Below, one piece after another: positions 1 through 11,200 of a stretch of DNA of 58,112 nt. How positions within the stretch are numbered: position 1 is the stretch's first letter; each line of letters begins with the position of its first letter. Made by a program: the position numbers and the translations under genes. The notes beneath the pieces were generated by a model, which was given only the letters and a program-made list of their open reading frames with translations, was not told where the DNA came from and searched no databases. This DNA comes from Xenorhabdus khoisanae (GTDB lineage: Bacteria > Pseudomonadota > Gammaproteobacteria > Enterobacterales > Enterobacteriaceae), in the NCBI RefSeq assembly GCF_001037465.1, contig NZ_LFCV01000056.1, positions 1-58,112 on the forward strand, in the 5' to 3' direction.

Positions 1-290
1 GGTTCATTTATCCCATAGTAATATCTAGCGAGCTATTTTCAGAATTAGTAGGAATGTTTTATTAATATAACAAATGAATAACATCTGAAACAGAATAAAT
101 ATTTATGTATAGAACGGATTTTGATCTGTCCCTATCATTTTAGTTACAACATACTTATTGAAAATAAAAAACTAAGAATATTTGAAACCAATAAGAAATA
201 ATCAAAACCTTGCTATATGCAACAACAAAAAAAATCTCTAAGCCTACAAATCAACATCTATTTCTGTCCACGTCCATAGAACTTGTGAAT
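1..290. other. AT-rich stretch without a recognisable gene
   Basis: No reading frame with a plausible ribosome binding site, no tRNA-like fold and no repeat was seen. It lies beyond the 3' end of the ydgI-like gene. Confidence 0.5.
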
Positions 291-294
291 AAAA

Positions 295-324
295 AAAGGG
301 GAAGAATTTTATTTCTTCCCCTTT
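295..324 (-). terminator. Rho-independent terminator of the ydgI-like gene
   Basis: A 12-bp perfect stem (295-306 with 313-324) encloses a 6-base loop. On the minus strand the second arm runs straight into a T tract (complement of the A run at 291-297). It lies about 60 bases past the stop codon of the antiporter gene. Confidence 0.8.
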
Positions 325-386
325 GGAAAACGACTTGGAATCGAAAAAATTTGTATTAAGCTAACATCAATAGTGTCAGCTTATTA

Positions 387-1778
387 TTAATGTATTAACA
401 ACCATGTAGCAGGGATCGTTGTAAGAAATAAGACTACAATAGCCAGCTTTTCCATTACGTTCAGTGGGTTTCTTTCCGTATTTTGCCTGCGAGCATACAG
501 GAAAACCAATAACCCAGGAGCATATAGCACAACTGAAAGCAGTAGATTCATCAAACCTGATGCATAAATTAGCCATAATCCGTAAGCACAGGCACCTATT
601 GCAATAGATAATAACGCTCGGCTGCCACGTTCAAAAGCAACCTTCACTAAAAATGCGCCTACAAGAAAGTAGGGAACAAGGATCATCTCTGACGCAATTG
701 AAAATAATGTATTGTAATTGCTGCCGCTTAACCAGATTAAAATCAAAGAGATTTGAACCGCGCCATTTGTGATCCAAAGTGATGATTCAGGCGCTTTCTT
801 GTTGTTTTGTTTATTAAATATTTTTGGGAATGAGCCGTGTAAGGAAGCGATAAATGGCACTTCTGCGGCCATAATTGTCCAGCTCAGATAAGCGCCACAG
901 ACAGAAATGATTAAACCAGCAATAATCACAATATCCCCGGCAGAACCCATTAACCCTACCATAAGGTTTGCCATTGAAGGATTGCGCATGGCAGCTAATT
1001 CAGGTCTTGTGACTAATCCCAGTGAAAGAAGGGTAACAAGGACATAAACACCCAATGCTGAAATGACGGCCAGCACAGTTGCGATACCAATATCTTTACG
1101 TTTTCTAGCTCGGGCTGAAACAACAACTGCACCTTCAACACCAATAAAAACCCATAAAGTAATTAGCATCGTATCTTTAACTTGCTGCCAAACCGGAACA
1201 CCCATTTCAATGCCGCTGAAATCAAAGGAGAACACATCCATTTTGAAAGCAATGACGGCCAGAACAATAAACATGCCCAATGGCAAGAGTTTCGCCATCG
1301 TAGCCAATTGGTTGACTCCCGCAGCAGTTTGTACCCCTCGAAGGACTAACCCATGAACAAACCACAGTAAAATAGATTCACCTATCAGCGATTGCCACGT
1401 ATTTCCATCACCGAAAATGACTGAATGTTCGGTATCGGTAAAAAAACTTAAGGCTGCAAAAACGATAACCAAATAAGAAACATTAGCAATAATGGCGCAG
1501 AACCAATAACCCCATGCAGAACAGAACCCGACTAATTCCCCGAATCCTTCCCTTGCGTAGGTAAAAATACCACTATCCAAATCAGGACGAAGACGCGAAA
1601 GCAAAAGTAAGGACGTGGCTAAAAAGAGAATACCTATGCCTGTTATTCCCCAACCTATCATTAATGCAACAGGGCTGCCTACCTGTGCCATGTTTTGTGG
1701 CAGACTGAATACGCCAGCCCCAACCATGGAGCTGAGTACCAGTGCTGTCAGAGATGTGAGGCCTAATTTTTTTTCCAA
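387..1778 (-). CDS. ydgI: basic amino acid/polyamine antiporter, ArcD/YdgI family (TTG start)
   Basis: This is a 463-residue inner-membrane APC-superfamily antiporter, related to arginine/ornithine exchangers, with about 12 hydrophobic segments. The N-terminus is of the APC type (VLSSMVGAGVFSLPQNMA), and long stretches match E. coli YdgI as I remember it (for example GIFTYAREGFGELVGFCSAW). The frame stays open upstream to an ATG at 1865. However, the YdgI-like N-terminus (MEKKLGL) begins at a TTG at 1778, preceded by AGGAA seven bases upstream, so that start is chosen. The gene is convergent with nothing and ends in its own terminator. YdgI next to ydgH and pntAB is the E. coli arrangement, so this is core genome. 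The exact substrate is not visible from sequence; arginine, ornithine or lysine exchange is inferred from the family. Confidence 0.9.
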   Translation of the reverse strand: MEKKLGLTSLTALVLSSMVGAGVFSLPQNMAQVGSPVALMIGWGITGIGILFLATSLLLLSRLRPDLDSGIFTYAREGFGELVGFCSAWGYWFCAIIANVSYLVIVFAALSFFTDTEHSVIFGDGNTWQSLIGESILLWFVHGLVLRGVQTAAGVNQLATMAKLLPLGMFIVLAVIAFKMDVFSFDFSGIEMGVPVWQQVKDTMLITLWVFIGVEGAVVVSARARKRKDIGIATVLAVISALGVYVLVTLLSLGLVTRPELAAMRNPSMANLMVGLMGSAGDIVIIAGLIISVCGAYLSWTIMAAEVPFIASLHGSFPKIFNKQNNKKAPESSLWITNGAVQISLILIWLSGSNYNTLFSIASEMILVPYFLVGAFLVKVAFERGSRALLSIAIGACAYGLWLIYASGLMNLLLSVVLYAPGLLVFLYARRQNTERNPLNVMEKLAIVVLFLTTIPATWLLIH

Positions 1779-1971
1779 AGATACGTTCCTAAAAATAATA
1801 TAATCGACACGATTAGCCAGAACACTTGTCCTGAATATCAAACACATATTGGACATTTGTTGCATCCATGCTATGGATTGCAGATAAAATTCAGTAGATA
1901 AACCTAAAAAACAGGGCGATTCTACGGAGTGAAAGGATTGTATGCAATGGTTGACTATGCAAAAAAATATA

Positions 1972-1989
1972 AATTTTATGCATAAAATT
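1972..1989. promoter_or_regulatory. 18-bp perfect palindrome, possible operator
   Basis: AATTTTATGCATAAAATT reads the same on both strands. It lies about 195 bases upstream of the ydgI-like start, in the ydgH-ydgI intergenic region. It is AT-rich and roughly ARG-box-like in size, but it does not match the TGAAT...ATTCA core well, so no regulator is assigned. Confidence 0.3.
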
Positions 1990-2153
1990 ATGTAGAGGAA
2001 TAAAAAAACGAATTACAGATATTTTTTCTAATATGCAATATTGCCTTGAGAAACATAGGAATAAGTACATGATAAACACTTTTGATAATACACATTGTGT
2101 ATTTTACAGACAAAAAACAAATAATGAACAATTATGCAAATCTTGTAAACAAG

Positions 2154-2186
2154 AAAAAAGGCACAGTGTTTTATTTGTGCCTTTTT
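2154..2186 (-). terminator. terminator of ydgH
   Basis: An 11-12 bp inverted repeat (AAAAAAGGCACA with TGTGCCTTTTT) lies 26 bases beyond the ydgH stop. A-rich and T-rich arms flank the GC-containing core, so it could work on both strands. Confidence 0.75.
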
Positions 2187-2211
2187 CATGGTGTGATGAA
2201 TAACGTTTCGA

Positions 2212-3165
2212 TTATTTGAATAAGTCAGCACTGATCGTCACGTTACCACCATTGGACTGCCATTCTCTGGTGACATGGTAGTATTTTGCGCCTTTTTCGG
2301 CTGCACGTTTAGCAACCTGATAAGACACTTCCGGGGCAGTAGTGTAATAACCAGAGAAAGTGATGGAATCAAATGGCACCATCTGAGCGGCGGATGCTTT
2401 ATTCAGTTCTTGAATTTTTGTGCCATTCGGTAAGGTTACAGTGTAACGCCCACCTTTTGCTGTCTGGGTTTCAAAAAAGCGACCAACGACATTGCTTGTT
2501 GAAGTTGAAGAAGCCACACCAGGAATTTCTACTTTCTCAGCTTCTTCACCACCTTTTGCCAGTGCCTGACGGCCCGCATCAGAATCGGCCGGAATTACAG
2601 CTTGATTAGATTGAACTTTGCGTTTTGGTGCATCTTCTTTATAAACATATGCTGTAACTATTTGGTTCCCGCCATTATTTGGTGCAATGTCACGAACAAT
2701 AAAGAAGGAGGCTGCATCTTTCTTTTTGGCCGCTTTGGCGATGGCTTCTTTCATGTCAGGATCAGTGGGGAAATAGCCATTCACCGTTACCGTATCAAAA
2801 GGTTCCAAAGTAATTGCTTCTGTTTTAGGTAATTCTTTAATACCACGATAGATGCGATAATTAGGTGTTTTATCTGCTTTTTCTGCATCCTTATGATACA
2901 AATCGGCCACAACACGTAAATTACCACGTCCATTGAGATCGTCGAGACTTTGGATGTAAAAACTTTCAGCGCCTTTTTTATCTGCCTGACGAGAAACTGC
3001 ATCGGCAGCTTCATAAATTGCATTAAAACGACCTGTGACTGCAATTCGCTCAAAAGGTTTGAGCTCTGCGGCTTGTTCCGGGGACAATTCTTTAGCCGCA
3101 TGTGCAGCAGTAATCGTGGTTAATGAGAACACCGCAGTAGCGATGATCGTTGTCTTCAGCTTCAT
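2212..3165 (-). CDS. ydgH: YdgH family secreted protein with repeated YdgH/BhsA-type domains
   Basis: This is a 317-residue exported protein; E. coli YdgH is about the same length. The chosen start gives a clear signal peptide (MKLKTTIIATAVFSLTTITA, cleavage after AHA) with AAAGGA just upstream; the longer in-frame start at 3270 would bury it. The mature protein carries three similar domains of about 60 residues, each with the pattern EL..FE.I.V.G.F, then AADA.SR.ADKKGA..FYI, and ending in a basic beta strand. They lie near residues 25-110, 115-195 and 245-317. The same DUF1471 fold occurs in small stress proteins such as BhsA. The domains are periplasmic and their biochemical role is unknown. 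The gene is transcribed away from pntA, as in E. coli. Confidence 0.92.
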   Translation of the reverse strand: MKLKTTIIATAVFSLTTITAAHAAKELSPEQAAELKPFERIAVTGRFNAIYEAADAVSRQADKKGAESFYIQSLDDLNGRGNLRVVADLYHKDAEKADKTPNYRIYRGIKELPKTEAITLEPFDTVTVNGYFPTDPDMKEAIAKAAKKKDAASFFIVRDIAPNNGGNQIVTAYVYKEDAPKRKVQSNQAVIPADSDAGRQALAKGGEEAEKVEIPGVASSTSTSNVVGRFFETQTAKGGRYTVTLPNGTKIQELNKASAAQMVPFDSITFSGYYTTAPEVSYQVAKRAAEKGAKYYHVTREWQSNGGNVTISADLFK

Positions 3166-3415
3166 AAAAAATCCTTTCGCCTTGCGCATTAAAATATTTA
3201 TAACGTGCTGAACATTGTTATGTATCACATAGCTCGCAATTATTACATGTAATAATGCCAATTGTCGCAAGAATTTATACCTTCTAAATAAACGATTGTC
3301 AGTTTTTAGTATATGGCACTAGGAATTTTGATAAATATAGTGAGTTATATGAGATACGTTATCGTTTAGATTGGAAGGTCATTTTGTTTTTTTCTGACAT
3401 TATGATGATAAATCA

Positions 3416-3445
3416 TTGACATTATTTTCATTGCGTTACTATTTT
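3416..3445 (+). promoter_or_regulatory. candidate sigma-70 promoter of pntAB
   Basis: A perfect -35 box TTGACA (3416-3421) is followed after 18 bases by TATTTT (3440-3445). It sits about 110 bases before the pntA start in the divergent ydgH-pntA intergenic region. The -10 match is modest, so this is a candidate only. Confidence 0.35.
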
Positions 3446-3556
3446 ATATTCTATTGATAGGTTTTGCTGATGGCAGAAATAAAATCAATCTAATCGTTAA
3501 ATAGGCTTCAACAAGGTAATAATCGGCAATATTTCATTCTTAAAGAAGGAAACATT

Positions 3557-5095
3557 ATGCATATTGGTGTACCAAAAGAGCGACTTTCCAATGAAGCTCG
3601 CGTTGCTGCCACACCATCAACGGTGGAGCAATTGCGCAAATTGGGGTTCAGCGTCACAATTGAGACAGAAGCAGGGCAACTTGCTAGTTTTGATGATATT
3701 GCTTATCAAAATGCGGGGGCTGATATTGCAGAATATCATCAGATTTGGCAATCAGATGTTATTTTAAAAGTCAATGCTCCTACCGATGATGAAATTGCCT
3801 TGATGAAAGAAGGCGCTACGTTGATGAGTTTCATCTGGCCGGCACAAAATCCTGAATTAATGGCAAAGCTGTCAGAACGTAAGGTGACCGTTCTGGCCTT
3901 GGATGCAGTTCCGCGAATTTCCCGCGCACAATCTTTAGATGCGCTTAGTTCAATGGCGAATATTGCTGGCTATCGTGCCATAGTTGAAGCTGCCCATGAA
4001 TTCGGCCGTTTTTTTACAGGGCAAATTACAGCAGCAGGTAAAGTACCACCAGCTAAGGTCATGATTATTGGCGCAGGTGTTGCAGGGTTAGCAGCCGTTG
4101 GTGCCGCGGGTAGCCTCGGTGCGATTGTCCGGGCTTTTGATACGCGTCCAGAAGTTAAAGAACAAGTACAAAGTATGGGCGCTGAATTTTTGGAATTGAA
4201 TTTCAAAGAAGAGGCCGGTGCAGGGGATGGCTATGCAAAAGTCATGTCGGACGCTTTTATCAAGGCAGAAATGGAATTATTTTCTGCGCAGGCAAAAGAG
4301 GTTGATATTATCGTCACTACGGCACTGATTCCGGGCAAACCAGCACCTCGTCTTATTACTAAAGAAATGGTCGATTCCATGAAACCGGGCAGCGTGATTG
4401 TTGATCTGGCTGCCCAGAATGGCGGGAATTGTGAATATACAGAAGCTGATAAACTTGCTGTAACACCAAATGGTGTGAAAGTGATAGGTTATACTGATTT
4501 GCCCAGTCGATTGCCAACTCAATCATCACAGCTCTACGGAACCAATCTGGTCAATTTATTGAAATTACTCTGCAAAGAGAAAAATGGAGAAATCAACATC
4601 GATTTTGATGATGTTGTTGTACGCGGCGTTACTGTCATTAAAGAGGGTGACATCACCTGGCCAGCTCCACCTATTCAAGTTTCGGCTCAGCCTGCCACCG
4701 CAAAACCCTCATCAGTCGTGAAGAACGAGGCCAGACCAGAAGAAAAACCTAAATCTTCGTGGCTGAAGTATGGAGGGATCATATTGGCGATAATTCTGTA
4801 TGGCTGGTTGGCACATGTTGCACCGAAAGAATTTTTATCTCATTTCACCGTGTTTGCGTTGTCTTGCATCGTGGGTTACTACGTTGTCTGGAACGTCAGT
4901 CATTCGTTACATACACCATTAATGTCTGTCACCAATGCGATTTCAGGGATCATTGTCATCGGAGCCGTGTTGCAAATTGGTGCAGGGGGATGGGTGAGTT
5001 TCTTCTCGTTCATTGCAATATTAATCGCCAGCATCAATATTTTTGGTGGCTTTACTGTCACCCAACGTATGCTGAAAATGTTTCGTAAAGGATAA
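3557..5095 (+). CDS. pntA: NAD(P) transhydrogenase subunit alpha
   Basis: PntA is the 512-residue alpha subunit of the proton-translocating transhydrogenase. The enzyme reduces NADP+ with NADH using the proton gradient and is a main source of NADPH. Residues 1 to about 380 form the cytoplasmic NAD(H)-binding domain I, with an alanine-dehydrogenase-like fold. The dinucleotide motif is [18 protein letters not shown] near residue 173, followed by a beta strand and an acidic residue (FDTRPEV). A proline/lysine-rich linker (~380-400) leads to four hydrophobic segments at the C-terminus, ending in a basic tail. AAGAAGGA precedes the ATG. pntB begins 10 bases after the stop, so the two are co-transcribed. 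Length and sequence are normal for the family. Confidence 0.97.
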   Translation: MHIGVPKERLSNEARVAATPSTVEQLRKLGFSVTIETEAGQLASFDDIAYQNAGADIAEYHQIWQSDVILKVNAPTDDEIALMKEGATLMSFIWPAQNPELMAKLSERKVTVLALDAVPRISRAQSLDALSSMANIAGYRAIVEAAHEFGRFFTGQITAAGKVPPAKVMIIGAGVAGLAAVGAAGSLGAIVRAFDTRPEVKEQVQSMGAEFLELNFKEEAGAGDGYAKVMSDAFIKAEMELFSAQAKEVDIIVTTALIPGKPAPRLITKEMVDSMKPGSVIVDLAAQNGGNCEYTEADKLAVTPNGVKVIGYTDLPSRLPTQSSQLYGTNLVNLLKLLCKEKNGEINIDFDDVVVRGVTVIKEGDITWPAPPIQVSAQPATAKPSSVVKNEARPEEKPKSSWLKYGGIILAIILYGWLAHVAPKEFLSHFTVFALSCIVGYYVVWNVSHSLHTPLMSVTNAISGIIVIGAVLQIGAGGWVSFFSFIAILIASINIFGGFTVTQRMLKMFRKG

Positions 5096-5105
5096 GGGGT
5101 AACTT

Positions 5106-6524
5106 ATGTCGAACGGAGTATTTTCGAATGGAATATTTTCGAGTGGAATAGTTACAGCGGCATATATTGTTGCTGCCATTTTGTTCATTTCCAGCCTCGC
5201 CGGGCTTTCCCGTCATGAAAGCGCCAAACGGGGTAATATTTTTGGCATCGTTGGTATGGCAATTGCGTTGATTGCCACTATCTTAGGGCCTGACTCCGGC
5301 AAAGTTGGCTGGATTATGTTGGCAATGATCATTGGCGCTGTTATTGGCATTCGTCTCGCCAAAAAAGTGGAAATGACGGAGATGCCTGAATTAGTCGCTA
5401 TCCTGCATAGTTTTGTCGGTTTGGCGGCAGTTTTGGTGGGGTTCAACAGCTTTATCTCCCATGATATTTTTGCAGATTCCGTTATGGAAAATATTCATCT
5501 GACAGAAGTCTTTCTGGGAGTCTTTATTGGTGCCGTGACGTTTACCGGTTCAGTGGTGGCATTTGGTAAATTGAGAGGAAAGATTTCTTCCAAGCCGTTG
5601 ATGTTACCACACCGTCATAAACTTAATCTGGCAGCATTGGTCATATCTTTGATACTGATGCTCACTTTTATAAGAACGGAAAGTGTTGGATTACAAGTTT
5701 TCACTTTGTTACTGATGACAATCATTGCACTTGCTTTCGGATGGCACTTAGTTGCCTCCATCGGTGGCGCAGATATGCCCGTTGTTATTTCCATGCTGAA
5801 CTCATATTCAGGTTGGGCAGCAGCAGCGGCGGGTTTCATGCTAAGTAATGACTTGTTAATAGTCACAGGTGCTTTGGTGGGTTCTTCGGGGGCCATCCTT
5901 TCATATATTATGTGCAAAGCGATGAATCGTTCTTTTATCAGTGTTATCGCCGGCGGTTTCGGTACCGATAGTGTTTCCTCAGGTGATGAACAAGAGATGG
6001 GGGAATATCGTGAAACAACGGCGGAAGAGGTCGCTGAACTGTTAAAAAATTCCACTTCAGTAATCATCACTCCGGGTTACGGTATGGCAGTTGCTCAGGC
6101 ACAGTATCCGGTTCATGACATTACCGCGAAGTTGCGTGAAAAGGGCATAAATGTTCGTTTTGGCATTCATCCGGTTGCAGGGCGTTTGCCGGGGCATATG
6201 AATGTGCTGCTTGCCGAAGCAAAAGTTCCTTATGATATCGTTTTGGAAATGGATGAAATCAATGATGACTTTACTGAAACAGATACAGTTTTGGTTATCG
6301 GAGCCAATGACACAGTAAACCCGGCCGCTCAGGAAGATCCTTCAAGCCCTATTGCTGGAATGCCGGTACTGGAAGTCTGGAAAGCACAAAATGTCATTGT
6401 ATTTAAACGCTCGATGAATACGGGATATGCCGGAGTGCAAAATCCACTTTTCTTTAAAGAGAATACCCAAATGTTATTTGGTGATGCTAAAGCGAGCGTC
6501 GAAGCAATTCTTCGGGCTTTATAG
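5106..6524 (+). CDS. pntB: NAD(P) transhydrogenase subunit beta
   Basis: This 472-residue subunit is the partner of PntA. It has an N-terminal membrane domain with about nine helices that forms the proton path. The C-terminal NADP(H)-binding domain III begins near residue 290, with the motifs [17 protein letters not shown] and [11 protein letters not shown]. The protein is about 10 residues longer than the E. coli protein as I recall it. The extra residues come from a three-fold 15-bp tandem repeat immediately after the ATG. AAGGGG lies upstream of the start. A strong palindromic terminator follows 40 bases after the stop. Confidence 0.97.
   Translation: MSNGVFSNGIFSSGIVTAAYIVAAILFISSLAGLSRHESAKRGNIFGIVGMAIALIATILGPDSGKVGWIMLAMIIGAVIGIRLAKKVEMTEMPELVAILHSFVGLAAVLVGFNSFISHDIFADSVMENIHLTEVFLGVFIGAVTFTGSVVAFGKLRGKISSKPLMLPHRHKLNLAALVISLILMLTFIRTESVGLQVFTLLLMTIIALAFGWHLVASIGGADMPVVISMLNSYSGWAAAAAGFMLSNDLLIVTGALVGSSGAILSYIMCKAMNRSFISVIAGGFGTDSVSSGDEQEMGEYRETTAEEVAELLKNSTSVIITPGYGMAVAQAQYPVHDITAKLREKGINVRFGIHPVAGRLPGHMNVLLAEAKVPYDIVLEMDEINDDFTETDTVLVIGANDTVNPAAQEDPSSPIAGMPVLEVWKAQNVIVFKRSMNTGYAGVQNPLFFKENTQMLFGDAKASVEAILRAL
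5109..5153 (+). repeat. three 15-bp tandem repeats at the 5' end of pntB
   Basis: Units at 5109-5123, 5124-5138 and 5139-5153 follow TCGAAYGGARTATTT with a few changes. They encode S-N/S-G-V/I-F/V. The repeat is in frame and lengthens the PntB N-terminus before the first membrane helix. Confidence 0.85.
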
Positions 6525-6564
6525 CCACATAAAGCAATATTAATACCCCGGAATTAATACTCAG

Positions 6565-6596
6565 GAGCTTCATGTTATAACATGAAGCTCTTTTTT
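6565..6596 (+). terminator. pntAB terminator
   Basis: A perfect 26-base palindrome (6565-6590) is followed by six Ts, 40 bases after the pntB stop. It is a classic intrinsic terminator and marks the left edge of the conserved core before the accessory region. Confidence 0.92.
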
Positions 6597-6652
6597 ATTG
6601 TAGCCCCAGGGAGGAAGTTTCGAATCACCTGAAAATATCCAATTAATTCAAG

Positions 6653-7882
6653 TTAATTTTTAATAGCTTTATTTTGTTGAATTGAAAAAAGCCAACACAT
6701 TAACCCGGCTATCAATGCACTGATAATTATCAAACCCCAGGTGCGCGCATAACCTGCTGATTGAATATAAGCCCCAATTAAAATATAGGTAGGCATAAGG
6801 CCAACGTTTCTGACTGTTGTCAATATCCCACTTATGCGCCCCCGATGACTACTTGGAGAGTTATTGGCTAAATACACGCCTTCTTTGGTTAAAAGCAAAA
6901 CCTCTCCTACCGAAAGGAAAAACCATGCTATAAACTGAATGCTGACTGAGCTATAAAATAATATCAGGCTATATCCTAGTGCAAAAGCAAAACCAGAGAT
7001 GGAAAGGCTTTTAATATCACATAAATTTTCTGTCAGCTTTATTATTATTGGTGTAATGATAACTATTAATATACTTGAAAATGTCATTAATTGCCCATAC
7101 AGAATTGGACCTTGCTTTTCAAATAAATGGCTTAAGTAGAGCGGGGTAGTGATTGCCATCTGATTCAACGAAAACCAAAGAAAGGTACATAAAATTCCAA
7201 ATATGAGTAATCTTGGCCTCTCTTTAAAAACCTGCCATACTGAATCTCCAGTAGCTCTTTCAAGCTCAGGATAGTCTGTTTCATTAATTTTATGATTATG
7301 AGTATTATGACTTACACCGAATAAAACAATTAAAACACCGACTAAACTTGCAAGCCCATTCCCCCAAAAAACCCACTCTGTGAAATTCCAGAAAAGATAG
7401 CCGGCTAATACAGGGCCAATACCAGAACCCAAACTGTATGCAAGGTAGCTTAATGACATTACCGCACTGCGATTATTTGTGGATGATATGTCTGCTGTAA
7501 GTGCATTACTGGCAGGAAGAGCCACTCCGTAAAAAAAGTAACCTAAGAAAAGTAAAGCAGGTAACATTACATGCCAGTCTGAAAAAAAACCACTGAATAT
7601 CAGAACCAATGAACCTGCGGCCTCTCCCAGAACCATCACTTTCTTATGCCCGAAAATATCAGATATATTACCTCCGATAAGGTTACCCACAAGAAAAATC
7701 GTGGTGATCCCCATAGCCAGCCCACCAGCCACTGTCGTTGAGTATCCAAGTTTTTGTGTGAACAAAAGAATCATGAATGGCATGATAAAATTACCTAGAC
7801 CCAGAACAAATTTTGCCAATGCAATAAAATATATGTCTTTAGGTAATCCTTTGTACATCAATAATGGACTAAGCAGTTTCAT
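6653..7882 (-). CDS. MFS (major facilitator) efflux transporter
   Basis: This is a 409-residue inner-membrane protein with about 12 hydrophobic helices. The major-facilitator motif A is visible in the loop after helix 2 (GGNISDIFGHKK, about residues 70-82). The long central loop is rich in charged residues (NHKINETDYPELERATGD), as in drug:H+ antiporters of the DHA1 type. It is transcribed divergently from the giant peptide synthetase across a 327-base spacer, so export of that peptide or self-protection is the likely role. This is an inference from position only. No strong ribosome binding site lies at the usual distance from the ATG at 7882: AGGGAA is about 15 bases away. The start is therefore less certain than the identity. 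Confidence 0.85.
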   Translation of the reverse strand: MKLLSPLLMYKGLPKDIYFIALAKFVLGLGNFIMPFMILLFTQKLGYSTTVAGGLAMGITTIFLVGNLIGGNISDIFGHKKVMVLGEAAGSLVLIFSGFFSDWHVMLPALLFLGYFFYGVALPASNALTADISSTNNRSAVMSLSYLAYSLGSGIGPVLAGYLFWNFTEWVFWGNGLASLVGVLIVLFGVSHNTHNHKINETDYPELERATGDSVWQVFKERPRLLIFGILCTFLWFSLNQMAITTPLYLSHLFEKQGPILYGQLMTFSSILIVIITPIIIKLTENLCDIKSLSISGFAFALGYSLILFYSSVSIQFIAWFFLSVGEVLLLTKEGVYLANNSPSSHRGRISGILTTVRNVGLMPTYILIGAYIQSAGYARTWGLIIISALIAGLMCWLFSIQQNKAIKN

Positions 7883-8209
7883 GGATATTTATATTTTCCC
7901 TGTTATTTTCCTGAAAAAACACGTCATCGACGGATCCAGCAAATGAGTGAAATGATCATGCATACGTCAAGTTATCATGCTAAATAGTATATTATTTTTA
8001 TTATGGAAATCAGACAAAAATATCGACAAGCATAATGAATTTCGTGATATTGATTAAAGTTTATTTGTTGCTAATTTAAAGTTATTTGCTTTAGGCTAAA
8101 CAATGTTAGCGCGTAATGGCCTGATTCCGTGAGAATTCGAGGAGTGGGAATGGTACTTGGTGATCTTTCTGTCACCGTGTCTTTGGTTAATTAACGTAAG
8201 GAATTAGCA
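7883..8209. promoter_or_regulatory. divergent intergenic region between MFS exporter and NRPS
   Basis: This 327-base AT-rich spacer must hold promoters for both genes. TAAGGA lies about ten bases before the NRPS ATG. No convincing operator or small gene was seen. Confidence 0.5.
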
Positions 8210-11200
8210 ATGAAAAACGATAAGGTGATGACTCTACCAACCAAATGTGAAAAAGCAAGTTTATCGACATCACAAGAACAAAAAGGGTCATTTCATCATA
8301 TTAAAGGTTATTCAGAAAATCACCATATATCGGCATCTTATAAATTGGTGGGAAATTTAAATATTGACCTATTTCAACAAGCTTTAAATGTTTTATCTGT
8401 CCGTCATGATATATTATGTTCAACTTGGATTAAAAATAATTCTCTTCCGGTTGTTAATCCTCTGAATGAGGATATTTCATTTTCCCTCGCAATTTCTGAT
8501 CTCCGTACAGTTGATGAGCAGGAAAAGAGGGTTGCTCAGGTTATTGATGAAACAATCAATGTCCCCTTTGATTTTACCCGGGGCCCATTGTTAAGAGCTG
8601 TCTTAGTATTATTGAATAATGATGAATATATATTTTTATTAAATCAGCACCCAGTTATTTCTGACTGTTGTTCCGTTAGCGTTCTCATTAATGAATTATG
8701 TGTTATTTATAATGATCTATTGAACCATCGGGCAGTTTCTTTGCCGCACGCCACTCACCATGCTACTGAATCGCCAAAACCGACAACCTATCCAAGGCTT
8801 AACAATTTGTCCCCAAAAGGGGATATCTGTGCATTTACTCTCGATAAAAATTTAACAAGTCAGCTTAAGCAGATTAGCCAGAAACATGGGATAACCCTGT
8901 TAATGACCGTTATGACGGCTTGGGCTATTGTGCTTAATCGACTTTCAGGGCAGGACAGTGTCGTCATTGGCACTCCTTTTGCTAACAGAAATATTACAGA
9001 GCCTTTTACCAATATCTTGCCATTACGGATTGATATTGATGATGACACCACAATTGAAGAACTGCTTGCGCAGGTCAACTATACAATGATTAATGCGCAA
9101 GATAATCAGGATATTCCTTTTGAACACCTTGTTGAAGCTATACATCCTGAATGCAGGAGTACTTATCCTTCTGTTTTTCAGGCTGTTATAAACTGGCTGG
9201 ACTGTTTTGAAAGCGAGTGTGAATTTGAAGGGATCAAAATATCGCCGATTGATTATTACTCAAATACAGTAAACGTTGAGCTTGAATTGTTTATGTACCA
9301 CCGAGACGGTGAAATTATCGGGGGAATAAACTATGCGACAGCGCTGTTTGATAAACAAGTCATCGAACGCCAGTTAAATTATTTTCTTATCGTTTTGCGC
9401 ACCATAGCGAAAAATATGGCTCAGCGTGTTAAAGATATTGATATTTTGCCTGCGGATGAACGAGCACTATTGCTAAACCAATGGAATGACACAGCTGGTG
9501 ATTACCCGTCAGAACGCTGTATCCATGAACTGCTTGAACGGCAGGCGATAAAAACACCGCAAGCTCCTGCCTTGGTGTTTAACGATCATATCCTGAGTTA
9601 TGCTGAATTGAACCAGCAGGCTAACCAATTAGCACACCGACTGATTGCTGAAGGGGTGGTTCCGGATAGCCGCGTGGCTATTTGTGTTGATCGAACGCCG
9701 TTGATGGTGATTGGTTTGCTGGCAATTTTAAAAGCGGGCGGGGCTTACGTTCCACTTGATCCTAATTATCCATCGGCACGCCTTCACTATATTCTTGATG
9801 ATGCTGATCCTGTCTTGCTATTACAGGATGAAATCGGGGCAAATAAGTTACATGGCATCTCTGTGACAAAAAAACGGCTGGACATAAACGCTGTTCTGGC
9901 CGAAGGCGTTGAGTTATCAGCAGAGAATCCCTGTGTAATAGGGCTAAGCTCACGTAATCTGGCTTATGTTATCTACACATCAGGTTCAACCGGCAATCCG
10001 AAAGGCGTGCAAAATGAACATCGCAGTGTGATGAATCGCTTGTATTGGATACAGCAAACTTATCAACTGACACCTGATGATGTGGTGTTACAAAAAACCA
10101 CGTTTAGTTTTGATGTTTCTGTTTGGGAGCTATTTTGTAGCTTTATCAATGGTGCCAAAATGGTATTGGCAACCACAGCTCAACAAAAAAATCTTTCACT
10201 GCTGGTTGAGTTAATCAACCAAGAGAAGGTAACTACACTTCATTTTGTGCCTTCAGTGTTGACCGCATTCTTAAAAGAATCCGATGCAGCACATTGTGTA
10301 ACGTTAAAACACCTGTTTTGCAGTGGTGAAGCATTGCATCCGATAACGGTGAAACATTGTCAGGCGTTGATGCCTTGGGCCAGGATATATAATTTATATG
10401 GCCCGACAGAAGCTGCGATTGATGTGACGTACTGGCACTGTCCCGATAATTTTGATGGTCAGGTAGTGCCGATCGGCAAACCCATTACGAATTCCCGTAT
10501 TTATTTATTAGATGACCAACAACGGCCCGTCCCTTTAGGCGCTGTTGGTGAATTATACATTGGGGGCGTTAGTGTTGCCCGCGGTTATCTGAATAAACCG
10601 GAACTGACAGCAGAATATTTTCTGGCCGATCCTTTTCATTCCGAACCTGATGCCCGCATGTACCGTACTGGCGATTTGGCTCGTTATGATCATGACGGCA
10701 ACATTGAATATATCGGGCGTAATGATCATCAGGTCAAGATTCGTGGTTTCCGCATCGAGTTAGGTGAAATTGAAACTTCTCTTGAAACTCATCCGTCGGT
10801 ACAGCAAGCGGCGGTTATTGCTTATGAAGGAATCGGAGGAGATAAACGGTTAGTTGCTTATGTGGTCTTGGTTCAGGGCAATAAATCTGATCAGACCGCA
10901 GGGATGCTGCGACAACATCTGCTGTCGGCTCTACCCGAATATATGGTGCCGGCAGCTTTTGTCGTAATGACACATTTCCCACTGACGCCCAATGGCAAAC
11001 TTGACCGCAAGGCACTGCCGGAGCCGGATAGCACCGCTTATCAACGCCAGGATTATCAGTCACCACAAGGTGAGGCAGAAAGCCTGTTGGCAGAGATGTG
11101 GAGCCAGCTACTGGGTATCAAGAATATCAGTCGGTTTGATAACTTCTTTACGCTCGGTGGGCACTCGCTATTGATCGTGCAGTTGATGGGATTGTTGCGG

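Noticed and set aside
5615-6070. 151-codon minus-strand frame inside pntB
   Set aside because: It is antisense to a highly conserved membrane-domain sequence and shows no independent family signal.
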